Both the position numbers and the translations under genes were made by a program. Positions 17,157 through 25,402 of a stretch of 64,000 bases of DNA are shown piece by piece. Under the pieces are notes generated by a model. That model was not told the DNA's origin and ran no database searches. It was given only the letters and a program-made list of their open reading frames with translations. Position 1 is the stretch's first letter. Every line of letters starts with the position of its first letter. This stretch comes from Peptoniphilus ovalis (GTDB lineage: Bacteria; Bacillota; Clostridia; Tissierellales; Peptoniphilaceae), in NCBI RefSeq assembly GCF_018919265.1, contig NZ_JAHLQO010000001.1, positions 1 through 64,000 of the forward strand. Reading direction: 5' to 3'.

Positions 17157-17168
17157 AAATGCATTTAC
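17157..17168. promoter_or_regulatory. Operator-like palindrome at the KdgT operon start
   Basis: TAAATGCATTTA is a perfect 12-bp palindrome lying about +7 to +18 from the predicted transcription start, where a repressor would block the polymerase. TCAATAAATGC (17153-17163) recurs at the IclR promoter. Inference: site of the IclR-family regulator. Confidence 0.55.
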
Positions 17169-17181
17169 GAATTTAATTAGA

Positions 17182-17210
17182 TTATATACATCCACTTATT
17201 TTCTGTCAAT
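17182..17210 (-). promoter_or_regulatory. Consensus sigma-A promoter of the KdgT operon
   Basis: TTGACA (17205-17210), 17 bp, TATAAT (17182-17187) on the reverse strand: a full consensus match. Confidence 0.88.
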
Positions 17211-17274
17211 ATATTTTTTTAATTTTAATATGTTATCTTTGTATTTATATGTTTTACTAAAATATTTCAATTTA

Positions 17275-17308
17275 AAAAAGATCCCATCTACTATCTAGAT
17301 AAGATCTT
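17275..17308 (-). terminator. Terminator of the ferritin-like gene
   Basis: On the reverse strand AAGATC ... GATCTT form a stem (with an inner ATCTA/TAGAT pairing) followed by six Ts, just after the stop at 17322. Confidence 0.75.
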
Positions 17309-17321
17309 AAATAACTCTATT

Positions 17322-17918
17322 TTATTTATTTTTGTAAAAATTATATTGTTCTTCTAATTCATCTAATTGATGATTTTCCCAATACACTAATTCGTCATAT
17401 AATTTCTTTGCATATGGATATTCTGATTTTTGTGAGGCTTTTATATAAAATGCAATCATTGTTCTCTTGATTTCCATTCCAATTGCAAATACATTTAGTG
17501 CTGCTGTAAGTTTATAGTCTTCTATTTCTCCCCAGTTGTATCTGTCGTCATCCTTATTTTTCTTTTTATCAACGAAGTCTTTTATTTTATCTATAAATGA
17601 TTTGTCTTCGTATCCTTCAAGGGTTTTCTTAATTCCACTGAGATATGATACATGTTCATCTGATTGATGTGAAAGTGATTTGAAAACTTCTTCTGCATTG
17701 CCAAAAAGCATTTCTGCTGCTTTATCATAAAATTTTATGCACTCTTCTTCTATTGCAAGTGCTTCTTCAACAATTGACATATCGTCTTCGAAAATTCTAT
17801 CATCTTCTGAATCTTTATATCTTTTCAATTCTTGCAAATATGCTATATCTTTTTTATCTTCTTCAGATAATTCCACATTTTCTGATATTAAAATTTCGTA
17901 CTTACTATCTTTTGCCAT
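17322..17918 (-). CDS. Ferritin/rubrerythrin-like four-helix protein
   Basis: The 198-residue soluble protein shows the helical pattern of the ferritin-like diiron family, with EEECIKFYDKAAE, HQSDEHVSYL, EIKRTMIAFYIKAS and ENHQLDELEEQYN as likely E...ExxH helices. Rubrerythrin relatives reduce peroxide or store iron in anaerobes. No C-terminal rubredoxin CxxC motif is present, so it would need an external electron donor if it is a peroxidase. A charged segment (about 115-128) splits the bundle. Strong GGAGGT before the ATG. It diverges from htpG, and both could belong to the stress response. Family assignment is moderate. Confidence 0.7.
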   Translation of the reverse strand: MAKDSKYEILISENVELSEEDKKDIAYLQELKRYKDSEDDRIFEDDMSIVEEALAIEEECIKFYDKAAEMLFGNAEEVFKSLSHQSDEHVSYLSGIKKTLEGYEDKSFIDKIKDFVDKKKNKDDDRYNWGEIEDYKLTAALNVFAIGMEIKRTMIAFYIKASQKSEYPYAKKLYDELVYWENHQLDELEEQYNFYKNK

Positions 17919-17966
17919 AATGACCTCCTACTATTATTTTTCTTATACCCAATCTCTTGTTAAAAT

Positions 17967-17995
17967 TTGACTATTTTACAAAAAAGTTGTATATT
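17967..17995 (+). promoter_or_regulatory. Promoter of htpG
   Basis: TTGACT (17967-17972), 17 bp, TATATT (17990-17995), directly followed by the CIRCE-like repeat. Confidence 0.8.
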
Positions 17996-17996
17996 A

Positions 17997-18023
17997 TTAG
18001 CAGATACTTTAATTGAGTGCTAA
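17997..18023 (+). promoter_or_regulatory. CIRCE-like HrcA operator of htpG
   Basis: TTAGCAGAT, nine bases, GAGTGCTAA. The right arm is a perfect CIRCE half-site and the 9-base spacer is standard; the left arm differs at its last three positions. It covers the transcription start, where HrcA would repress. Confidence 0.8.
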
Positions 18024-18039
18024 TTAGAAAGGTGATCAA

Positions 18040-19890
18040 ATGAAAAAGAAATACAATGCACAAACTGAAAGATTAATGGATCTAATGATTCATTCTATAT
18101 ACACAAATAAAGAAATATTCTTGAGAGAATTAATATCTAACGCATCTGATGCAATGGATAAGATGTACTACATTGCATTAAATGACAAGGATGTTAAATT
18201 CGATCACGATGATTATTACATTAGAATTGAAGCTGACAAAGATAACAGAACTATTACTATTTCTGATAATGGTATTGGTATGACTGAAGATGAGCTTGTT
18301 GAAAACTTGGGTACTATTGCAAAGTCAGGCTCTCTTGATTTTAAAAATGAAAATGAAAAATCTGAAGACCACGAAATAATTGGTCAATTTGGTGTTGGTT
18401 TTTATTCTGCCTTTATGGTTGCAGATGAAATTGAAGTTTTAACTAAGTCATACAAAGAAGATGAGGCACATATTTGGAAATCAAAGGGTGCTGATGGCTA
18501 CACAATTGAAGATGCTAAAAAAGATGATCATGGTACAAGTATTAAACTTCATCTAAGAGAAAACACTGAAGATGAAAACTATGACGAATTCCTAGATGAA
18601 TACAGAATTCGCGAGCTTGTAAGTCACTATTCAAACTACATCTCATATCCAATTAAGATGAAGGTCAACAAGAAAAGACCTGCAGCCGATTCAACTGATG
18701 ACGACCCTAAGTTTGAAGATTATACAGAAGATGATGTGCTTAACTCATCTGTGCCAATGTGGAGAAAAAATAAAAATGAATTAAAAGAAGAAGACTACAA
18801 CAATTTCTTTAAGCAAAGACATTTTGGATTTGAAGATCCTCTTGCCCACATTCACATTAGCGTTGAAGGAGTTATTTCCTTTAAGGCAATTTTGTACATT
18901 CCTTCAAGAAGACCTTTTGACTTCTACAATCCTGACAAGAAATCAGGACTTGAACTATATTCAAATGGCGTGCTAATAATGAATAAATGCGAAGATTTAC
19001 TCCCAGATTATCTTTCATTTATAAAGGGTGTTGTTGATTCTGAAGATATTTCATTAAATATATCTCGTGAAATGCTACAAAAAACTCGTGAGCTTGAAAT
19101 TATTAAGAAAAATCTTGAAAAGAAAGTTCTTGCTGAACTTGAAAAGATTCTTAAAAATGACAGAGAAAAATACGAAGAATTCTTTAAAAACTTTGGAGTT
19201 GTATTAAAATCTGGAGCTTATGAAAACTACGGTGCCGATGCAGATAAATTAAAAGATTTATTTATCTATCCATCTACAAAAAGAGATTCAGTTACATTTG
19301 CAGAATATAGAAAAGATATGAAGCCAGATCAAGATTTAATCTATTACGCAAATGGCGATTCAGCTGATGAAATTAAAAAACTTCCTCAAATTAAATCATT
19401 TATAGATAAAGACATTGAAGTTCTTATTTTAAAAGATGCAATTGATGAATTTGTAATTAAGATGATTGACGCATATGATGAAAAAAAATTTAAATCAATT
19501 TCTGAAACTTCAGCAGATGAAAAGGATGATAAAGAAGAATCACCTGAATATATTAAAAATATGAAAGAACTTTTAAAAGATGAAGTTGTAGAAATCAAGG
19601 AAAATAAAAATCTAACAGATGATGCAGCTTACCTCTCAAGCAAGGGCGAAGTTTCCATCGATATGGAAAAAACTTTTAAAAATATGCCAGGAAACCAAGG
19701 ATTCAAGGCACAAAAAGTACTTGAACTAAATCCAAATCACCCAGCAGTAATGAAACTAAAAGAACTTTCAAAAGATGATGAAAAATTTAAATCTTATACA
19801 AATTTACTTTACAACGGCGCAAGACTTCTCGCAGGGTTATCAGTTGAAAATAAAATAGATTTTGTTAAGGAAATTTCAAAATTAATGTAA
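18040..19890 (+). CDS. htpG: Chaperone HtpG (bacterial Hsp90)
   Basis: The 616-residue protein has the complete Hsp90 plan: an N-terminal GHKL ATPase with ELISNASDAMDK, DNGIGMTEDEL and GQFGVGFYSAF, a middle domain with LYSNGVLIMNKCEDLLPDYL and SREMLQ, and a C-terminal dimerisation domain. The acidic insert around residues 490-505 (ADEKDDKEESPEY) is somewhat charged but within family variation. It helps fold and reactivate proteins in the cytosol. The CIRCE-like site before it puts it under HrcA, which differs from B. subtilis, where htpG is outside the HrcA regulon. A strong terminator follows. Monocistronic. Confidence 0.96.
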   Translation: MKKKYNAQTERLMDLMIHSIYTNKEIFLRELISNASDAMDKMYYIALNDKDVKFDHDDYYIRIEADKDNRTITISDNGIGMTEDELVENLGTIAKSGSLDFKNENEKSEDHEIIGQFGVGFYSAFMVADEIEVLTKSYKEDEAHIWKSKGADGYTIEDAKKDDHGTSIKLHLRENTEDENYDEFLDEYRIRELVSHYSNYISYPIKMKVNKKRPAADSTDDDPKFEDYTEDDVLNSSVPMWRKNKNELKEEDYNNFFKQRHFGFEDPLAHIHISVEGVISFKAILYIPSRRPFDFYNPDKKSGLELYSNGVLIMNKCEDLLPDYLSFIKGVVDSEDISLNISREMLQKTRELEIIKKNLEKKVLAELEKILKNDREKYEEFFKNFGVVLKSGAYENYGADADKLKDLFIYPSTKRDSVTFAEYRKDMKPDQDLIYYANGDSADEIKKLPQIKSFIDKDIEVLILKDAIDEFVIKMIDAYDEKKFKSISETSADEKDDKEESPEYIKNMKELLKDEVVEIKENKNLTDDAAYLSSKGEVSIDMEKTFKNMPGNQGFKAQKVLELNPNHPAVMKLKELSKDDEKFKSYTNLLYNGARLLAGLSVENKIDFVKEISKLM

Positions 19891-19903
19891 GAATATAAAA
19901 ATT

Positions 19904-19931
19904 AAGACCACTTCAACGAGTGGTCTTTTTT
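19904..19931 (+). terminator. Terminator after htpG
   Basis: AAGACCACT and AGTGGTCTT form a 9-bp stem with a six-base loop and a T tail. Confidence 0.88.
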
Positions 19932-19943
19932 GATGGATAAATG

Positions 19944-20377
19944 TAAGTACATCTGCTTTAAAAATTCTAAAGTTTTATAAACTTCTCAATGCCTAGAGGA
20001 CAGCCCCTTTTTATCAATTTAATTTTTAATTAATTAAATTTTCTAAAGATTACATTTTTCTATTATTAACAAGGGACAGCCCTCTACATCTAAGTACTTC
20101 TAATTTAAAAATTCATTAGCTTTTCAGACTTCTCGATGCCTAGAGGACAGCCCCTTTTTATCAATTTAATTTTTAATTAATTAAATTTTCTAAAGATTAC
20201 TTTTTCTATTATTAACAAGGGACAGCCCTCTACATCTAAGTACTTCCAATTTAAAAATTCAAAAGTTTTTCACACTTCTCAATACCTAGATAACAGCCCC
20301 TTTTTATCAATTTAATTTTTAATTAATTAAATTTTCTAAAGATTACATTTTTCTATTATTAACAAGGGACAGCCCTC
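19944..20377. repeat. Three tandem copies of a 146-147 bp unit
   Basis: Copies start at 19944, 20091 and 20237, each opening with TAAGTAC, and they are nearly identical. Each unit holds TAGAGGACAGCCCCTT and AAGGGACAGCCCTCTA about 75 bases apart, which can pair as a long hairpin with mismatched ACAG centres. The AT-rich middle contains a further AATTTAATT/AATTAAATT inversion. Nothing in the unit codes for protein. The third copy ends against a fragment of the TTGGAGGGGCA element. Confidence 0.9.
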
Positions 20378-20384
20378 TTTTTTT

Positions 20385-20453
20385 GCCCCTCCAAGCCTCC
20401 TCAAAACATCTTGACGCCGCTGAAAGTACAAAAATAAAACCCTTGCTAAATTT
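20385..20453. repeat. Partial, diverged copy of the TTGGAGGGGCA dispersed element
   Basis: On the reverse strand AAATTTAGCAAGGG ... ACTTTCAG ... GCGTCAAGATGTTTTGAGG ... CTTGGAGGGGC aligns with the elements at 46.5 and 53.1 kb. One side and the second inverted repeat are missing. Confidence 0.75.
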
Positions 20454-20901
20454 ATAATTCTTCAATTGCCTCTAATATATTGCCATCGGGATCGTAGAAG
20501 TATATTGCTTTACTCTTTCCAAAGCCATCTCCTGTCATATCAAATTCTTGTGGTTCAGAGATTACTTCAATTTTATTTTCTACTAATCTTTCATAGAACT
20601 TTTCTATATCATCTACTCCAAAACAAATTTCAGAAATTGATGTTTTAAATAGGGATGGTTTATCTTTTTCTACTTCTAAGCTTTCATATTTTATAAGTTC
20701 CAATGTTGGTCCATTTGAATCTTTGGGTTTTAAATATGCAAGGCTTACATATAAGTCTTTTGCATCAAATAATTTATCTGTGCTTTCGCCTTCCATATGT
20801 GTTCTTCCAATAAATTCAAGTTCTAATACATCTCTATAAAATTCAATTGATTTTTCTAAATCTGTTACAGTTACTCCAATGTGTGCAAAATTTTTAATCA
20901 T
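20452..20901 (-). CDS. VOC/glyoxalase-like domain protein
   Basis: The 149-residue protein is a vicinal-oxygen-chelate fold with the two beta-alpha-beta-beta-beta modules: FAHIGVTVTDLEKSIEFYRDVL at the start and ICFGVDDIEKFYERL in the second half, ending FYDPDGNILEAIE. H8 and the Glu in the last motif (LEAIE) fit metal-ligand positions of glyoxalase I-like enzymes. Members include lactoylglutathione lyases, isomerases and resistance proteins, so the reaction cannot be fixed. The gene stands alone on this strand with GGAGGT before the ATG, and its stop touches a repeat fragment. Confidence 0.85.
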   Translation of the reverse strand: MIKNFAHIGVTVTDLEKSIEFYRDVLELEFIGRTHMEGESTDKLFDAKDLYVSLAYLKPKDSNGPTLELIKYESLEVEKDKPSLFKTSISEICFGVDDIEKFYERLVENKIEVISEPQEFDMTGDGFGKSKAIYFYDPDGNILEAIEEL

Positions 20902-20944
20902 TTGTACCTCCTATTAATTACATACCCCATTAAAAAATAATAAT

Positions 20945-21139
20945 TTATGATTTAAATTTTTTGCTAAAATAAGCCCCTAAAACAATGCTTATCCAGTAAG
21001 CAAATTCACCAATTATAGTTATAATAATTAAATTTATGTAATTTTCTTTATTTTCTTTAAAATTTAAGAGCGCCAAGGTTATCCAAAAAAGTAAAAAAAT
21101 AATATTTAAATAAATTCCTCGTTTAATGATATATTTCAT
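20945..21139 (-). CDS. Small two-helix membrane protein, unknown
   Basis: The 64-residue product has two membrane segments (about residues 9-27 and 34-56) and a basic C-terminus (SKKFKS). I choose the ATG at 21139 because TTTGGAG lies 5 bases upstream; a longer in-frame start at 21178 has no such site. No family recognised. It sits alone between a peptidase operon and the VOC gene; coding status is moderately supported by its ribosome site and membrane pattern. Confidence 0.55.
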   Translation of the reverse strand: MKYIIKRGIYLNIIFLLFWITLALLNFKENKENYINLIIITIIGEFAYWISIVLGAYFSKKFKS

Positions 21140-21251
21140 ATTTACTCCAAATAATTCATAAATAATAATTCTTATCATATATTTTATTACATCTTCACTG
21201 ATAAATCAAAATCTGCAATTAAAAAGAGCTGTCATGGAACAGCTCATATTT

Positions 21252-22358
21252 TTAAACTTCTAGATAATCTATTAATGCCATTGTTGTTTTAAATAAATCA
21301 TCTAATACTATATATTCTTCTTTTGTGTGGACTTTTTCCATTCCCACTCCAACTATAAGTGAGTTAAATCCTTCCTCTGCAAAGAAGTTTGCATCAGATC
21401 CTCCACCTATTACAACTTCTTTTGCATCTACGCCAACATTTTTATATGAGTTTAAGATTTCTTTTGAGAAGCTCATATCTGTTGGCCTAAGTGCTGGATA
21501 GTCAAGCGTCTTTTCAAATTCATAATTTTCTGTAAGATTTTTTACAATATTTTCGTATTCATCGAGAATTTCAAATACATGGTCTTCATCATGACCTCTA
21601 ATTTCTCCAGAAAACTCTACATAATCTGGCACAACATTGCTAGGGAAGTCAGATGAAATTTTTGAAATATTTGATGTTGTAAATTCATCTATTCTCAAAG
21701 TCCTAAACTGAGATAGAGCCTTAGCTGCAAGTATTATTGCACTAATTCCCTTTTCAGGTTCTATCCCTGCGTGAGCAGATTTTCCTCTTATTTTAAATGT
21801 AAAGGAATATGATGTCGGTGCCTTGTATGCAACTTTGTCACAAGATCCAGCATTATCTACTACTATCATATTTTTTGCAGGATTCATATTTTTATAAACT
21901 TCATCCCAATTAATATTTCTTGCTCCAAGCATTCCAACTTCTTCGCCCGGTGTAAATATTGCATAAATATCTCTGTGTTTAATATTATTTGTAATTATAT
22001 GATAAATTGCATATAGAATAGCTGCAACTCCACCCTTGTCATCTCCGCCAAGAGTAGTATTTCCATCAGTCTTCCAAATTTTATCATCTTTAATAATTTT
22101 TAAATCTTTATTAGGTTCGATTACATCCATATGACTTGAAAATGTAACTCCCTCGCCTTCGCCCTTAAAGTGAGTAAAAATTGTAGGTGCATTTCCGCCG
22201 TATTTATCATAAGATTTGTCTAAATAAATTTCTCCGCCAAGCTCTTTTACAAAGTCGATAATGTATTTTGCTACATTTTCCTCTTTATATGAAGGTGAGT
22301 GAATCATTAATAATTCTTCAAAAATTTCTAAGAGCTTTTCTTTGTTAAAGTTTTTCAT
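21252..22358 (-). CDS. M20-family peptidase (PepT-like)
   Basis: The 368-residue protein is a zinc aminopeptidase/carboxypeptidase-clan enzyme. Metal and catalytic motifs are visible: SSHMDVI (His ligand and Asp), GGDDKGG (bridging Asp), GEEVGMLGA (general-base Glu and Glu ligand) and VVDNAG (Asp ligand). A lid/dimerisation domain follows (FTFKIRGKSAHAGIEPEKG). It resembles tripeptidase T-like proteins and should trim peptides in the cytosol. Two membrane-protein genes lie upstream, 8 and 10 bases apart, suggesting an uptake-and-hydrolysis unit. Substrate range is unknown. Confidence 0.88.
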   Translation of the reverse strand: MKNFNKEKLLEIFEELLMIHSPSYKEENVAKYIIDFVKELGGEIYLDKSYDKYGGNAPTIFTHFKGEGEGVTFSSHMDVIEPNKDLKIIKDDKIWKTDGNTTLGGDDKGGVAAILYAIYHIITNNIKHRDIYAIFTPGEEVGMLGARNINWDEVYKNMNPAKNMIVVDNAGSCDKVAYKAPTSYSFTFKIRGKSAHAGIEPEKGISAIILAAKALSQFRTLRIDEFTTSNISKISSDFPSNVVPDYVEFSGEIRGHDEDHVFEILDEYENIVKNLTENYEFEKTLDYPALRPTDMSFSKEILNSYKNVGVDAKEVVIGGGSDANFFAEEGFNSLIVGVGMEKVHTKEEYIVLDDLFKTTMALIDYLEV

Positions 22359-22366
22359 AATTCCCC

Positions 22367-23035
22367 CTATGAATTCTTGTTAATTGTTTCAAGTTGAGTT
22401 CTTGCAAAAAATATTGATGAGAAAACTGTCACAAGTGTAATTAAGAATGTTGCATTAAATGGTATAAGTGCAACTATCTTTGACATTACAAAAGCAATGA
22501 CAAGTGCAAAAATTCCTGTTTTAAATGATTTTACAGAAAATTGTGCAAAGATTCCTCCATAAAGTGCAGGAATAATTAGTGTTAAAACTTCTTTGATATT
22601 TTCTGGAAGATTAACTATTACAGTTTGTGCAAAAATTGTAGAAACAATTACAAAAAATGTCGCAACATAAATTGAAACTGCAATTCCCATTGTTCCCATC
22701 ATTGATCCTTCGTCTGTTCCTTGTTTATATCCTGATCCTGCAATTGCAGATACTGCTGCAGGTATTTTTAAGTTTACACTGTTTCCAGAAAGAATTGACA
22801 TATAAAGTCCTGCGGCTCCAACTATTGGATAGTTAGCAATTGGTTCTGAAAAATAAAATGCTCCTGAAACTGAAATTTGTGAAATTGCCCCAGTTATAAT
22901 TGCTGTAATTCCTGGATTAAATCCGAAGTAAAATGTCATTAGCATTGGTGGAAGAAGTACAGCTATCATACCTAGTACCATAGATAGTCTTCCAAAATTG
23001 TGAATTGATTTAGAAAATTTTTCGTAAGCTGTCAT
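22367..23035 (-). CDS. Hydrophobic membrane protein, partner of the DUF5058-like protein
   Basis: The 222-residue protein has about 6-7 membrane segments, Gly/Ala-rich helices and the loop GSGYKQGTDEGSMMGTMGIAV. I do not recognise a named family. It lies between the DUF5058-like gene (10 bases upstream) and the peptidase gene (8 bases downstream), so the three form one operon. The pairing suggests a two-subunit membrane transporter, perhaps for a peptide or amino acid, but this rests only on topology and context. Confidence 0.75.
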   Translation of the reverse strand: MTAYEKFSKSIHNFGRLSMVLGMIAVLLPPMLMTFYFGFNPGITAIITGAISQISVSGAFYFSEPIANYPIVGAAGLYMSILSGNSVNLKIPAAVSAIAGSGYKQGTDEGSMMGTMGIAVSIYVATFFVIVSTIFAQTVIVNLPENIKEVLTLIIPALYGGIFAQFSVKSFKTGIFALVIAFVMSKIVALIPFNATFLITLVTVFSSIFFARTQLETINKNS

Positions 23036-23045
23036 TTCATACCTC

Positions 23046-23747
23046 CTAAAATATTAATTGAGACGCAATTGCACCGATAAACATTGCAAATGTAAGTCCC
23101 CAGTCTCTAAGCCATGTGTATTTCTTACCAAGTTTTTGGCAGATAAACATAATTATAAAACCAAAAACAGTTGCAAAAGTAACTTTTGGATTTGTGCTAA
23201 CTTTTGAAATATTATCTACGCAAAAGTATGCGAAAGCTCCTAGCATTGCTCCAACAGAAACTGCTGGAAGAAGTGCTTTTCTTCCTCCTGTAAGCACATG
23301 GTTAACTGATTCCATTTTATGACCAAATAAAACCATAAATATTAGCCAACCCATTACTCCAAGTGCTGGAGTCCAAAGGGCATTTGTAAACACTATAGGA
23401 TCCATTGTTGTAGCAAGTTCTGCTCCCATTGCCTTTGCACCAAAGTTTGCAGCCATTGTTTCATAATTTGTTCCACCGATAACTGACATTCTAAGTGCAG
23501 TTACTGGTGCTCCTAATGTAACTATAAGTGCTAGTATTGAGCCACAAATTCCAAGTGCTGGTCCAATTGATGCTACAAGTGCTGTTGTAACACCTTTTCT
23601 AATTCTCTTTTTGTCCATTCCCATCTCTTCAGATGCCTTAAGTGCCTTTCTTAGTAAGTATGTTCCTTGGAACAACACTAAGATAATTCCCACTGAACAT
23701 GCGATATACATCAGTGGATGATTTGCATAAAACCATTGATCTTTCAT
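23046..23747 (-). CDS. DUF5058-like integral membrane protein
   Basis: The 233-residue protein has about 6 membrane helices and resembles the DUF5058 family, from memory: YANHPLMYIACSVGIILVLFQG at the start, a cytoplasmic KASEEMGMDKKRIRKG, and GPALGICGSILALIV. It is the first gene of an operon with a second membrane protein and an M20 peptidase. Function is unknown; a role in moving peptides or amino acids would fit. A perfect 26-bp palindrome lies just upstream, so regulation by a dimeric repressor is likely. Confidence 0.75.
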   Translation of the reverse strand: MKDQWFYANHPLMYIACSVGIILVLFQGTYLLRKALKASEEMGMDKKRIRKGVTTALVASIGPALGICGSILALIVTLGAPVTALRMSVIGGTNYETMAANFGAKAMGAELATTMDPIVFTNALWTPALGVMGWLIFMVLFGHKMESVNHVLTGGRKALLPAVSVGAMLGAFAYFCVDNISKVSTNPKVTFATVFGFIIMFICQKLGKKYTWLRDWGLTFAMFIGAIASQLIF

Positions 23748-23783
23748 TTTCCATCCCTTTCTTTTTTTGAAATTTATATTTAG

Positions 23784-23809
23784 TTTAACACAATAATTAT
23801 TGTGTTAAA
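23784..23809. promoter_or_regulatory. Perfect 26-bp palindrome before the DUF5058/peptidase operon
   Basis: TTTAACACAATAA is followed at once by its exact reverse complement. It ends about 37 bases before the start of the first gene. There is no T tail or loop as in a terminator, so it is probably an operator; the AT-rich promoter around it is not clear enough to call. Confidence 0.7.
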
Positions 23810-23860
23810 AATAAATAACATGTTAATATATTTAAAATTTGTTTAATTCTGGATACAAAA

Positions 23861-23886
23861 AAAGATGCTGCAAATGCAACATCTTT
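23861..23886 (-). terminator. Terminator of the amino-acid ABC operon or hairpin before the palindrome
   Basis: AAAGATGCTGC and GCAACATCTTT form a stem; on the reverse strand seven Ts follow. It lies downstream of the ABC ATPase stop at 23952. Confidence 0.85.
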
Positions 23887-23951
23887 AAAATATTTTCTAT
23901 ATATGGACATTCCCATATAAATCTCAAGACTAATCTTTCGATTTACTACCA

Positions 23952-24674
23952 TTATAAAACTTTTGCCAAGAAACTTTTTGTTCTCTCGTTTTGTGGATTT
24001 CCAAATACTTCTTCTGGTCGGCCTTCTTCTACAATATATCCGCCGTCCATAAATAGTATTCTGTCTCCAACTTCTCTAGCAAATCCCATTTCATGAGTTA
24101 CAACTACCATAGTCATACCATCATGAGCAAGGTCTTTCATTATATCAAGAACTTCTCCTACCATTTCAGGGTCAAGTGCAGAAGTTGGCTCGTCAAAAAG
24201 CATTACCTTTGGATTCATTGCAAGGGCTCTTGCTATTGCAATTCTTTGCTTTTGTCCGCCTGATAGCGAATTTGGATAAGAATCTCTCTTATCAGGTAGT
24301 CCAACTCTATTTAAAAGTTCCATTGCCTTTTTTTCTGCTTCTTCTTTAGATTGTTTCTTAACAAGTGTTGGCGCAAGTGTGATGTTGTCAATTATATTTA
24401 AATTGTTAAATAGGTTAAAGTTTTGGAATACCATTCCCATATCTTCTCTAACCTTGTTGATGTCAATGTCCTTTGTTGTTATTTCTTTATCGTCTACATA
24501 GATGTGGCCCGATGTTGGCTCTTCAAGTAAGTTAAGACATCTTAAAAATGTGGACTTACCCGAACCCGAAGGTCCAATGACTACAACTACTTCGCCATCT
24601 TTAATTTCTTCATCAATTCCCTTTAAGACTTCTAGAGAGCCAAAGGATTTTTTTAATTTTTCAACTTTAATCAT
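23952..24674 (-). CDS. Amino-acid ABC transporter ATPase (GlnQ-like)
   Basis: The 240-residue ATPase carries Walker [18 protein letters not shown], Walker [14 protein letters not shown] and [10 protein letters not shown], the signature of the polar amino-acid (PAAT) class. It powers uptake of a polar amino acid. It overlaps the permease gene by 8 bases. Length and motifs are normal. Specificity is set by the binding protein of the same operon and cannot be read here. Confidence 0.92.
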   Translation of the reverse strand: MIKVEKLKKSFGSLEVLKGIDEEIKDGEVVVVIGPSGSGKSTFLRCLNLLEEPTSGHIYVDDKEITTKDIDINKVREDMGMVFQNFNLFNNLNIIDNITLAPTLVKKQSKEEAEKKAMELLNRVGLPDKRDSYPNSLSGGQKQRIAIARALAMNPKVMLFDEPTSALDPEMVGEVLDIMKDLAHDGMTMVVVTHEMGFAREVGDRILFMDGGYIVEEGRPEEVFGNPQNERTKSFLAKVL

Positions 24675-25344
24675 TTGCTAGTCTCCTTTCTAAAAGTCCA
24701 AGAGCCTTTGATAAACTAAATACCATTATAAAGTATACAACGGCTGTAAATACAAATGGTCTTACGAGTTCATAAGATCCTGATGATATACTTTTACCTG
24801 CATACATTAATTCTCCAACACCTACAGTGTATGTTATTGATGATTCCTTTATAAGTGTTATAAATTCATTTACTAGAGCTGGTAAAATATTTTTAATTGC
24901 TTGTGGAAGTATAATATTTTTCATCGCTTGATTTTTGTTAAGTCCAAGTGAACGAGCTGCTTCCATTTGTCCCTTATCAATTGAATTAATTCCCGCTCTT
25001 ATTATTTCTGCAATATATGCTGCAGAGTTAAGTGATATTGAAAGAGAACACAAGAACATTGGTGCTGTAAGTAGTGTGAAACTTTCAGGAATTATTTTCT
25101 TTAGTCCAAAGTATACAATCATAATTTGAACTAGCATAGGGGTTCCTCTAACAACTTCTATATAAATGCTTGAAAGTATATTTAATATCTTTACTTTTGA
25201 AGTTTTCATAAGAGCTAGACATACACCAAATGTAAATCCCAGGATTACACCTATAAAAGAAAGCTGAACTGTCGTTATTGCTCCATTTAAATAGGCTGGA
25301 AAATATCTCTCTATGAAACTAATTTGATTTGCTATAAATTCCAT
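24667..25344 (-). CDS. Amino-acid ABC transporter permease (HisM/GlnP family)
   Basis: The 225-residue protein has about 5 membrane helices and the PAAT permease motif [22 protein letters not shown], which contacts the ATPase. It starts [21 protein letters not shown], typical of the family. A single permease gene implies a homodimeric channel. It lies between the binding-protein and ATPase genes in the usual order. Confidence 0.92.
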   Translation of the reverse strand: MEFIANQISFIERYFPAYLNGAITTVQLSFIGVILGFTFGVCLALMKTSKVKILNILSSIYIEVVRGTPMLVQIMIVYFGLKKIIPESFTLLTAPMFLCSLSISLNSAAYIAEIIRAGINSIDKGQMEAARSLGLNKNQAMKNIILPQAIKNILPALVNEFITLIKESSITYTVGVGELMYAGKSISSGSYELVRPFVFTAVVYFIMVFSLSKALGLLERRLAND

Positions 25345-25402
25345 AATTACCTCAATTCCTAAAATAAAAAATTCCCCACATGATGTAGGGAATATTTAGT
25401 TA

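Noticed and set aside
19944-20377. Possible CRISPR array
   Set aside because: The whole 147-bp unit is repeated, with no short repeats separated by unique spacers, and there are no cas genes.
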